NCBI RefSeq assembly: GCF_001708935.1
Contig: NZ_MASI01000009.1
Location: 44,017 to 108,016, forward strand
Direction: 5' to 3'
DNA from: Methyloligella halotolerans
GTDB lineage: Bacteria; Pseudomonadota; Alphaproteobacteria; Rhizobiales; Methyloligellaceae
Length of the DNA: 64,000 nucleotides
The notes below the pieces were generated by a model, which worked only from the letters and a program-made list of their open reading frames with translations, was not told the origin of the DNA and ran no database searches. Below are positions 45,605 to 53,566 of the stretch, piece after piece. A program made the translations under genes and the position numbers. Numbering within the stretch: the first letter of the stretch is position 1; the number at the start of each line of letters is the position of its first letter.

Positions 45605-47311
45605 ATGTCCAAGGGGTCTAACGAGCAGCACGTCAATCCGAAATCCGATATCGAGATTTCGCAAGAGGCGGATATGCGGCCCATCGTCGAGGTCGCAGAA
45701 GAGAAGCTCGGACTGTCCTCCGACGACCTCATCCCCTACGGCCATTACAAAGCGAAGGTCTCCCTCGACTATCTGGAGACGATCAAGGACAAGCCCGACG
45801 GAACGCTCGTCCTGGTCACCGCAATCACGCCTACCCCGGCCGGCGAAGGCAAGACCACCACGACTGTCGGCCTGGGCGATGCGCTCAATCACATCGGCAA
45901 GAAGGCGATGATCTGCGTGCGCGAGCCGTCCCTCGGCCCGTGCTTCGGCATGAAGGGCGGCGCGGCAGGCGGCGGCTACGCTCAGGTGGTGCCGATGGAG
46001 GATATCAATCTCCACTTCACCGGCGACTTCCATGCGATCGGCGCGGCGAACAACCTGCTCGCGGCCATGATCGACAACCACATCTATTGGGGCAATTCGC
46101 TCGACATCGATTCCCGCCGGGTCAGCTGGCGCCGCGGCATCGACATGAACGACCGCGCGCTACGCAACATCGTGACGTCGCTCGGCGGCGCGGCGAATGG
46201 CTTCCCGCGTGAGGCCGGCTTCGACATCGTCGTCGCCTCCGAGGTCATGGCGATCTTCTGCCTGGCGACGGACCTGGCCGATCTGCAGCGCCGGCTGGGC
46301 AACATTCAGGTCGCTCAGACCCGCGACAAGACGCCGGTCACGGCGAAAGAGCTGTCGGCGCCCGGCGCCATGGCGGCCTTGCTGCGCGATGCGCTGGCGC
46401 CCAATCTGGTGCAGACCCTGGAGAACAACCCCGCCTTCGTGCATGGCGGCCCGTTCGCCAACATCGCCCATGGCTGCAACTCTGTGATCGCCACCAAGGC
46501 AGCCCTGAAGATGGCCGATTACGTGGTGACCGAAGCGGGCTTCGGCGCCGATCTCGGCGCCGAGAAGTTCCTCGACATCAAGTGCCGCAAGGCCGGCATC
46601 TCGCCGGATTGCGTGGTCATCGTGGCCACCATCCGCGCGCTGAAGATGCATGGCGGCGTGGCCAAGGACGACCTGAAGGCCGAGAACGTCGATGCAGTCG
46701 AGAAAGGCTTCGCGAACCTCAAGAAACATGTCGAGAACATGCGGTCCTACGGCGTGCCGGTGCTCGTCTCGGTGAACCGCTTCTCCGGCGACAGCGAAGG
46801 CGAGATGACCAAGCTGCAGGAACTCTGCAAGAGCATCGATGTCGAGTGCGAGCTGTCCGATCACTGGGCGAATGGCGGTCCGGGCGCAGCCAACGTGGCC
46901 GAAGCGGTCGTGCGCATCTGCGACGAGGGCAAGGCCGAATTCAAGACGCTCTATCCGGACGACATGCCGCTCTGGGACAAGATCCAGAAGGTCGCCAAGG
47001 ACATCTACGGCGCGGCGGACGTCACGGCCGACAAGAGCGTGATGAACCGCATCAAGGAGCTCGAAGATCAGGGCTTCGGCCACTTCCCGATCTGCGTGGC
47101 GAAGACCCAGTACAGCTTCTCCACCAACCCTGACGCCAAGGGCGCGCCCACCGGTCATACCATTCCGGTGCGCGAGATCCGGCTTTCGGCCGGCGCGGAG
47201 TTCATCGTGGTGATCTGCGGTGACATCATGACGATGCCCGGCCTGCCCCGGGTGCCGGCGGCCAACAACATCAAGCTCGACGAGCAGGGTCACATCACCG
47301 GCCTCTTCTAG
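45605..47311 (+). CDS. ftfL: Formate--tetrahydrofolate ligase
   Basis: 568 residues. It activates formate to 10-formyl-H4F with ATP, feeding C1 units to the serine cycle. The P-loop [35 protein letters not shown] and [13 protein letters not shown] are family signatures. Start 45605 (MSKGSNEQH) follows GGAGAGG; an ATG six codons upstream is less likely. First gene on the plus strand of the serine-cycle cluster. Confidence 0.96.
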   Translation: MSKGSNEQHVNPKSDIEISQEADMRPIVEVAEEKLGLSSDDLIPYGHYKAKVSLDYLETIKDKPDGTLVLVTAITPTPAGEGKTTTTVGLGDALNHIGKKAMICVREPSLGPCFGMKGGAAGGGYAQVVPMEDINLHFTGDFHAIGAANNLLAAMIDNHIYWGNSLDIDSRRVSWRRGIDMNDRALRNIVTSLGGAANGFPREAGFDIVVASEVMAIFCLATDLADLQRRLGNIQVAQTRDKTPVTAKELSAPGAMAALLRDALAPNLVQTLENNPAFVHGGPFANIAHGCNSVIATKAALKMADYVVTEAGFGADLGAEKFLDIKCRKAGISPDCVVIVATIRALKMHGGVAKDDLKAENVDAVEKGFANLKKHVENMRSYGVPVLVSVNRFSGDSEGEMTKLQELCKSIDVECELSDHWANGGPGAANVAEAVVRICDEGKAEFKTLYPDDMPLWDKIQKVAKDIYGAADVTADKSVMNRIKELEDQGFGHFPICVAKTQYSFSTNPDAKGAPTGHTIPVREIRLSAGAEFIVVICGDIMTMPGLPRVPAANNIKLDEQGHITGLF

Positions 47312-47443
47312 GAGGAAGGTGTCTCTTAAAGGGGAGCTGATCCGGCTCCGGGGGGTTGCCAGTTTCGGCGCCCGTCGCGACCACGCTTGCCCTTCAGCGT
47401 GGCTGCAAGCTATAGGTACGCCGAAATTTCGTCGGAGGAGGCA

Positions 47444-48655
47444 ATGCCCGAAGGATTCCGGCCGGGACGCAATTTCCTGTTCGTCCCAGGCCCTACAAAC
47501 TTGCCGGAGAGCGTCCTGCGGGCCATGCATGTGCCCAGCGAGGATCACCGCTCGCCCCGGTTCCCCGAACTCACCAAGCCCCTGCTCGAAGATCTGAAGA
47601 AGATCTTCAAGAGCAAGGACGGCCAGGCGTTCATCTTCCCGTCGAGCGGGACCGGCGCGTGGGAAGCGGCCATCACCAATACCCTGTCGCCCGGCGACAA
47701 GGTTCTCGCGCCGCGCTTCGGCCAGTTCAGCCATCTCTGGATCCAGCTCGCCCGCCGTCACGGCATCGAGGTGATCGTCCAGGAGGAAGAGTGGGGCACG
47801 GGCGCCGATCCGGAGAAGATCGAAGCCGCGCTGTCAGAAGACAAGAACCACGAGATCAAGGCCGTCTTGATCGTTCATAACGAGACGGCGACCGGCGTGA
47901 CGTCCGATGTCGGTGCCGTCCGCAAGGCGATCGATGCGGCGTCCCATCCGGCAATGCTGTTCGTCGACGGCGTAAGCTCGATCGGCTCGATCGACTTCCG
48001 CATGGACGAGTGGGGCGTCGATATGGCCATCACCGGCTCCCAGAAGGGGCTGATGCTCCCGGCGGGGCTGGGCATTCTGTGCGCGAGCCCGAAGGCGCTT
48101 TCCATGCGCGCGGACGCCAAATGCACGCGTGGCTATTTCGAGCTGGGCGACTATATCGCCGCCAACGAGAATGGATATTTCCCGTACACGCCGGCGGTGG
48201 CGCTGCTGCACGGTCTGCGCGCTTCGCTGGACCGGCTGTTCGCCGAAGGGCTCGACAACGTGTTTGCCAGGCATCATCGCCTGGCCGGCTCGGTCCGTGC
48301 TGCCGTCGATGCCTGGGGTCTGGCGCTCTGTGCCAAGGACCCGAAATGGCATTCGGACACGGTCTCCGCGATCATGGTGCCGGAAGGCGTCAACGGTTCC
48401 GACGTCATCAAGCTCGCCTTCGAGCGCTACAACCTTTCGCTCGGCGCGGGTCTGTCGGAGGTCGCGGGCAAGCTGTTCCGCATCGGCCATCTCGGCGATC
48501 TGAACGAGCTCATGGTTTTGAGCGCCGTGACCGGCGCGGAAATGGCGATGAAGGATGCCGGGATCGATATCGCGCTCGGTCAGGGCGTGGCCGCGGCGCA
48601 GGAGCATCTGCGCAAGGCGCACGGTCAACAGCACGCCAGGATCGCAGCCGAATAA
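47444..48655 (+). CDS. sgaA: Serine--glyoxylate aminotransferase
   Basis: 403 residues, class V PLP enzyme. It transaminates serine with glyoxylate to hydroxypyruvate and glycine. FVPGPTNLPE, FPSSGTGAWEAAI, FVDGVSSIGSIDFRMDEW and the PLP lysine in TGSQKGLMLPAG are present. Start 47444 follows GGAGGAGG. The 132-bp gap after ftfL leaves room for a separate promoter. Confidence 0.95.
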   Translation: MPEGFRPGRNFLFVPGPTNLPESVLRAMHVPSEDHRSPRFPELTKPLLEDLKKIFKSKDGQAFIFPSSGTGAWEAAITNTLSPGDKVLAPRFGQFSHLWIQLARRHGIEVIVQEEEWGTGADPEKIEAALSEDKNHEIKAVLIVHNETATGVTSDVGAVRKAIDAASHPAMLFVDGVSSIGSIDFRMDEWGVDMAITGSQKGLMLPAGLGILCASPKALSMRADAKCTRGYFELGDYIAANENGYFPYTPAVALLHGLRASLDRLFAEGLDNVFARHHRLAGSVRAAVDAWGLALCAKDPKWHSDTVSAIMVPEGVNGSDVIKLAFERYNLSLGAGLSEVAGKLFRIGHLGDLNELMVLSAVTGAEMAMKDAGIDIALGQGVAAAQEHLRKAHGQQHARIAAE

Positions 48656-48753
48656 TCATTCTTTGAGAAGTGCGGTCCCGGAGATGCGCGAAGGCGCGGC
48701 CGGGGCCGAAATGAAACAATAGATTCAACGAGTAACCGGGGGGAGTATTCCAG

Positions 48754-49692
48754 GTGGCACATAAGATCGTCTTCCTCGACCGCGAAACCCTCGACGCCAA
48801 TGTCCGGGCGCCGAATTTCGAGCACGAGTACGAAGAATATGACGTCACCACGGTCGATCAGATCGTGGACCGGCTGAAGGGCGCCGACATCGCCATCATC
48901 AACAAGGTGCCGATGCGCGAGGACACCCTTAAGCAGCTGCCCGATCTCAAGCTGATCGCGGTCGCCGCGACCGGCACGGATGTGATCGACAAGGATTACT
49001 GCAAGGCGAACGGCATCACGATCGTCAATATCCGGAACTACGCCTACAACACGGTGCCGGAGCATGTGATCGCACTGATGTTCGCGCTGCGCCGGAGCCT
49101 GGTTCCCTATGTGCTTTCCGTCCGCAAAGGCGATTGGAGCAAGGCGCGCCAGTTCTGCTATTTCGACTATCCGATCTACGACGTCGCGGGCTCCACGCTC
49201 GGCATCGTGGGCTTCGGGGCCCTGGGCCAGTCCATCGCCAAGCGGGCCGAGGCGCTCGGCATGAAGGTGCTCGCCTACGACGTCGCGCCGAAGGACGGTC
49301 TGGTCGATCTGGAGACCATCTACAAGGAAAGCGATGTCATCACGCTCCACGCGCCGCTGACGCCCGATACGCGGAACATGATCGGCGAGAAAGAGCTTAA
49401 GATGATGAAATCGACCGCGATCCTGATCAACACCGCGCGCGGTGGCTTGGTCGACGAGGACGCGCTCGTCCAGGCGCTCAAGGATGGCGAGATCGGCGGC
49501 GCCGGTTTCGACGTCGTGCTTAAGGAGCCGCCGGTCGACGGCAATGTGCTGATCGATGCTGACCTGCCGAACCTGATCGTGACGCCCCACGTGGCGTGGG
49601 CGAGCCAGGAGGCGATGCAAGTCCTGGCGGACCAGCTCGTCGACAATATCGAGGCTTTCGTCGCCGGAAAGCCCCAGAACGTCGTCGAGTAG
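48754..49692 (+). CDS. hprA: Hydroxypyruvate reductase (D-2-hydroxyacid dehydrogenase)
   Basis: 312 residues from GTG 48754. It reduces hydroxypyruvate to D-glycerate. NAD(P) motif GFGALGQSIAKRAEALG, catalytic Arg in INTARGGLVDE, a Glu in the following KEPP segment and His in TPHVAWAS are all present. Lies between sgaA and mtdA, as in methylotroph serine-cycle clusters. Confidence 0.95.
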   Translation: MAHKIVFLDRETLDANVRAPNFEHEYEEYDVTTVDQIVDRLKGADIAIINKVPMREDTLKQLPDLKLIAVAATGTDVIDKDYCKANGITIVNIRNYAYNTVPEHVIALMFALRRSLVPYVLSVRKGDWSKARQFCYFDYPIYDVAGSTLGIVGFGALGQSIAKRAEALGMKVLAYDVAPKDGLVDLETIYKESDVITLHAPLTPDTRNMIGEKELKMMKSTAILINTARGGLVDEDALVQALKDGEIGGAGFDVVLKEPPVDGNVLIDADLPNLIVTPHVAWASQEAMQVLADQLVDNIEAFVAGKPQNVVE

Positions 49693-49744
49693 AAGGGGCC
49701 GGTAGAGCCTCAAGCCCGCAAAGCTTATTCGAGGAAGGGTATTT

Positions 49745-50602
49745 ATGGATAAGTTGCTGTTTATGTTCGATACGGACCCGCATCCGAGCGTGTTCGATAC
49801 CGTTGTGGCCTATGACGGCGGCGCCGACCGCGTGGCCGGCTATGCCGATGTGACGCCGGACAATGTCGGCGCGCTGGTCGACGGGACGATCTACACCCGC
49901 GGCGGTGACGAGAAGAAGAACACCGCGATCTTCATCGGCGGTGGCTCCATGGCCAAGGGTGAGGAGCTGCTCGAGCACGTGAAGAAGCGCTTCTTCGCGA
50001 ATTTCCGCGTCTCGGTGATGCTGGATTCCAACGGTTCGAACACGACGGCCGCGGCTGGCGTGGCGCTGCTCGCCAAGGCCGCCGACCTGAAGGGCAAGAA
50101 GGCTGTGGTGCTTGCAGGCACGGGGCCGGTCGGTATGCGCGCCGGCGCCATGCTCGCGAGCGAGGGCTGCGAAGTCGTGCTCACGTCGCGCAAGCAGGAC
50201 CGCGCCGATGCGGCGGCCAAGCAGATCGCCGAGCGGTTCGACGTCAAGTGCTCCGGCTTCGAGGCTTCCAATCCCGACCAGTTCGCCGAGGCGGTGAAGG
50301 ATGCGAATATCGTCTTCGCAGCCGGCGGCATCGGTATCGAGCTGCTGAAGGAAGAGGCCTGGAAGGATAACCCGAATATCGAGCTGATTGCCGATGTGAA
50401 CGCTCAGCCGCCCCTCGGCGTCGAGGGCCTCGAGGCGACCGATAAGGGCAAGGAGCGCCACGGCAAGACCGTCTTCGGCGCGCTCGGCATCGGCGGATTG
50501 AAGCTGAAGCTGCACCGTGCGCTCATCGGCAAGCTGTTCGAATCCCAGGATCAGGTGTTCGACGCCGAAGAGATCTACGCCGCCGCAAAAGAGATGGCGT
50601 GA
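49745..50602 (+). CDS. mtdA: NADP-dependent methylene-tetrahydrofolate/methanopterin dehydrogenase
   Basis: 285 residues. MtdA interconverts methylene- and methenyl-H4F (and H4MPT) with NADP. MLDSNGSNTTAAAGVAL and the Rossmann motif VVLAGTGPVGMRAGAMLA are typical, with an N-terminal MDKLLFMFDTDPHPS opening. The stop overlaps or abuts fchA. MtdA is specific to methylotrophs and close relatives, which strengthens the lifestyle assignment. Confidence 0.95.
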   Translation: MDKLLFMFDTDPHPSVFDTVVAYDGGADRVAGYADVTPDNVGALVDGTIYTRGGDEKKNTAIFIGGGSMAKGEELLEHVKKRFFANFRVSVMLDSNGSNTTAAAGVALLAKAADLKGKKAVVLAGTGPVGMRAGAMLASEGCEVVLTSRKQDRADAAAKQIAERFDVKCSGFEASNPDQFAEAVKDANIVFAAGGIGIELLKEEAWKDNPNIELIADVNAQPPLGVEGLEATDKGKERHGKTVFGALGIGGLKLKLHRALIGKLFESQDQVFDAEEIYAAAKEMA

Positions 50603-50610
50603 GGTCCGGT

Positions 50611-51246
50611 GTGAGCGACGAGATCAAAGACACGTCTATCGACACCTTCCTGGAGGAGCTTGCCAGCTCCTCCGCGACTCCGGGTGGCGGCAGCGCGGCC
50701 GCCATCATGGGCGCCATGGGCGCGGCCCTGATCAGCATGGTCTGCAACCTCACCATCGGCAAAAAGAAGTATGTCGAGGTCGAGGACGAGATGAAGTCGG
50801 TTCTGGAGAAGTCGGAATCCTTGCGGGTTGCGCTGACCGGGATGATCGCAGACGATGTACAGGCATTCGATCAGGTCATGGGAGCCTATGGAATGCCCAA
50901 GGAGACGGACGAAGAGAAAGAAGCGCGCAGCGAAGCAATTCAGGCGGCACTCAAGACCGCTACGGACGTGCCGCTGCAGTGCTGCAAGGTCTCGCGCGAG
51001 GTGATCGACCTCGCAAAGATCGTCTCCGACAAGGGTAATCTCAACGTGATCAGCGACGCGGGCGTCGCTGTTCTCGCTGGACAAGCGGCTTTGCGGAGTG
51101 CGGCTTTGAACGTCTTGACCAACGCGAAGATGATAAACGATAAGGACTTCGCTCAGGCCAAGCTCAAGGAATTGGAAGGGCTTCTGTCCGGCGCTGGGTC
51201 GGCAACGGAGGAAGCCTATGGAGTCGTTGAGGGCAAGCTAAGCTAG
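50611..51246 (+). CDS. fchA: Methenyl-tetrahydrofolate cyclohydrolase
   Basis: 211 residues of the formiminotransferase-cyclodeaminase-like family. It hydrolyses methenyl-H4F to 10-formyl-H4[29 protein letters not shown] is the conserved core. GTG 50611 follows GAGG at normal distance; GTG 50599, overlapping the mtdA stop as GTGA, is an alternative. ftfL, fchA and mtdA together link formate and methylene-H4F. Confidence 0.93.
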   Translation: MSDEIKDTSIDTFLEELASSSATPGGGSAAAIMGAMGAALISMVCNLTIGKKKYVEVEDEMKSVLEKSESLRVALTGMIADDVQAFDQVMGAYGMPKETDEEKEARSEAIQAALKTATDVPLQCCKVSREVIDLAKIVSDKGNLNVISDAGVAVLAGQAALRSAALNVLTNAKMINDKDFAQAKLKELEGLLSGAGSATEEAYGVVEGKLS

Positions 51247-51286
51247 GCTCAAAAGACTCGCCGACCAGTCAAGGGAGGACGACAAC

Positions 51287-52476
51287 GTGGACGTACACGA
51301 GTATCAGGCGAAGGAGCTGCTGTCGCAGTTCGGGGTGGTGGTTCCCAAAGGCGCCGTCGCCTTCAGCCCCGATCAGGCGGTCTATGCGGCGACGGAGCTC
51401 GGCGGTTCGTTTTGGGCGGTGAAGGCCCAGGTTCATGCGGGCGCGCGCGGCAAGGCCGGCGGCATCAAGCTCTGCAAGACCTATCACGAAGTCCGCGATG
51501 CGGCGGCCGACCTCCTCGGCAAGAACCTGGTGACGAACCAGACCGGCCCCGAAGGCAAACCCGTGCAGCGGGTCTATGTCGAGCTGGCCGAGCCCTTCGA
51601 AAAAGAGTTCTATCTCGCTTCGTCCTCGACCGTAAGGCGGAGCGCATCCGCGTGATCGCCTCGAAAGAGGGGGGCATGGAGATCGAGGAGATCGCCGACA
51701 AAAACCCGGAAGCGATCATCCAGGTCATCGTCGAGCCGGCCGTGGGTCTACAATCCTTCCAGGCCCGTGAGATCGCCTTCGATCTCGGCCTCAACATCAA
51801 GCAGGTGCAGCGCGCCACCCAGCTCATCATGAACGCCTATCGCGCCTTCCGCGATTGCGACGCCATGATGCTGGAGATCAACCCGCTGGTCGTGACCAAC
51901 GACGACCGCGTGGTGGCCCTGGACGCGAAGATGTCCTTCGACGACAACGCGCTGTTCCGGAATAACAATGTGGCCGACATGCACGATCCCTCTCAGGAGG
52001 ATCCGCGCGAGGCCAAGGCCCAGGAGCACAATCTCAACTATATCGGTCTCGACGGCGAGATCGGCTGCATCGTCAACGGTGCGGGCCTCGCCATGGCGAC
52101 CATGGACATGATCAAGCATGCGGGCGGCAACCCGGCGAACTTCCTGGACGTGGGCGGCGGCGCCTCGCCGGAGCGTATCGCCACGGCGCTGAAGCTCGTG
52201 CTGTCGGACGAGAACGTCAAGGCGATCCTGGTGAACATCTTCGCCGGCATCAATCGCTGCGACTGGGTCGCCAAGGGCGTGGTCCAGGCGTGCGAGACGG
52301 TCGACATCAAGGTGCCGCTGGTGGTCCGCCTGGCCGGCACGAATGTCGACGAAGGCAAGAAGATCCTGGCCGAAAGCGGGCTCGATCTGATCACCGCCGA
52401 CACCTTGGCGGAAGCAGCACAAAAAGCGGTCGAAGCTTGCGGGGCCAGCCCCGAGCTCGAAGCCGCGTCGGCGTAA
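51287..52476 (+). pseudogene. mtkA: Malate--CoA ligase beta subunit (MtkA), frameshifted
   Basis: With MtkB it makes malyl-CoA from malate, CoA and ATP. GTG 51287 follows GGGAGG. The first 110 residues ([28 protein letters not shown]) are ATP-grasp-like. Near 51617 the frame breaks after EKEFYL; adding one G gives [13 protein letters not shown] and restores 396 residues. The rest ([36 protein letters not shown]) is intact. Loss would interrupt the serine cycle, so a sequence error is more likely than true inactivation. Confidence 0.9.
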
Positions 52477-52490
52477 GGGGAGGCAGCGTC

Positions 52491-53393
52491 ATGAGTATTC
52501 TTATCGATGAGAAGACGCCGATCGTCGTGCAGGGCATGACCGGCGACAAGGGCAGCTTCCACACCAAGGAAATGCTGGATTACGGCAGCAACGTCGTTGC
52601 CGGCGTGACCCCCGGCAAGGGCGGCACGGAGCATCACGGCGTGCCGGTGTTCAACACCGTGAAGGAAGCCGTGCGCGAGACGGGCGCGACCACCTCCATC
52701 ACCTTCGTGGCGCCGGCGTTCTGCGCCGATGCGATCATGGAAGCGGCCGATGCGGGCATCCGCCTGATCTGCTCGATCACGGACGGCATTCCGGCCCAGG
52801 ACATGATGCGGGTGAAGCGCTATCTCTACCGCTATCCCAAGGACAAGCGCCCGATGATGGTCGGCCCGAATTGCGCCGGTATCATCTCGCCCGGCAAGTC
52901 CATGCTCGGCATCATGCCCGGTCATATCTATCTGAAGGGCTCCATCGGCGTGATTTCGCGCTCCGGCACGCTCGGCTATGAAGCGGCCGCGCAGCTGAAA
53001 GAGCACGGGCTCGGCATTTCGACCTCGGTCGGTATCGGCGGCGATCCCATCAACGGCTCGTCGTTCCTCGATCACCTGGAGCTGTTCGAGCAGGATCCCG
53101 AGACCGAAGCCGTTCTGATGATCGGCGAGATCGGCGGTCCCCAGGAGGCCGAGGCTTCCGAGTGGATCCAGAAGAACATGAAGAAGCCCGTCGTCGGCTT
53201 CGTCGCAGGCCTGACGGCGCCGAAAGGCCGCCGCATGGGCCATGCGGGCGCGATCATCTCCAAGGAAGGCGATAGCGCGGCCGAAAAGGCGGAAATCATG
53301 AAGGCCTGCGGGCTGACCGTCGCTCCGAATCCGAGCGAGTTCGGCTCGACCATGGCGAAGGTGCTCCAGAACGGAGGCCGCCAGGTCGCGTAA
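52491..53393 (+). CDS. mtkB: Malate--CoA ligase alpha subunit
   Basis: 300 residues, succinyl-CoA synthetase alpha-like. VVQGMTGDKGSFHT is the CoA-binding N-terminus; VGPNCAGIISPG and the phosphorylated His in RRMGHAGAII are conserved. GGGAGG precedes ATG 52491. MtkAB with malyl-CoA lyase forms the malate-splitting branch of the serine cycle. A hairpin follows the gene. Confidence 0.94.
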   Translation: MSILIDEKTPIVVQGMTGDKGSFHTKEMLDYGSNVVAGVTPGKGGTEHHGVPVFNTVKEAVRETGATTSITFVAPAFCADAIMEAADAGIRLICSITDGIPAQDMMRVKRYLYRYPKDKRPMMVGPNCAGIISPGKSMLGIMPGHIYLKGSIGVISRSGTLGYEAAAQLKEHGLGISTSVGIGGDPINGSSFLDHLELFEQDPETEAVLMIGEIGGPQEAEASEWIQKNMKKPVVGFVAGLTAPKGRRMGHAGAIISKEGDSAAEKAEIMKACGLTVAPNPSEFGSTMAKVLQNGGRQVA

Positions 53394-53406
53394 GACATGC
53401 ACGCCG

Positions 53407-53435
53407 GCCGGGCATCGGTGGAACCGATCCCCGGC
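53407..53435 (+). terminator. Hairpin between mtkB and ppc, possible attenuator
   Basis: Stem GCCGGGCATCGGT / ACCGATCCCCGGC with one C-C mismatch and a 3-base loop. It is followed by TTGGCAGTGTTTT, an imperfect T tract. Termination here would be partial. Confidence 0.5.
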
Positions 53436-53566
53436 TTGGCAGTGTTTTCCAAGACCGGAAGGGGCTAGCTCAGAGGCGATCCAGAGACGTGGGCACCGGG
53501 TGTCCGCATGGGTGAGCTATTCCGGGATCTGAAACGATCGTTGCAGTCGGGAGGCTCACCAGTTCC

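Noticed and set aside
46160..47761. Long antisense frame opposite ftfL/sgaA
   Set aside because: It mirrors strongly conserved genes and shows a composition typical of reverse-strand reading of GC-rich codons.
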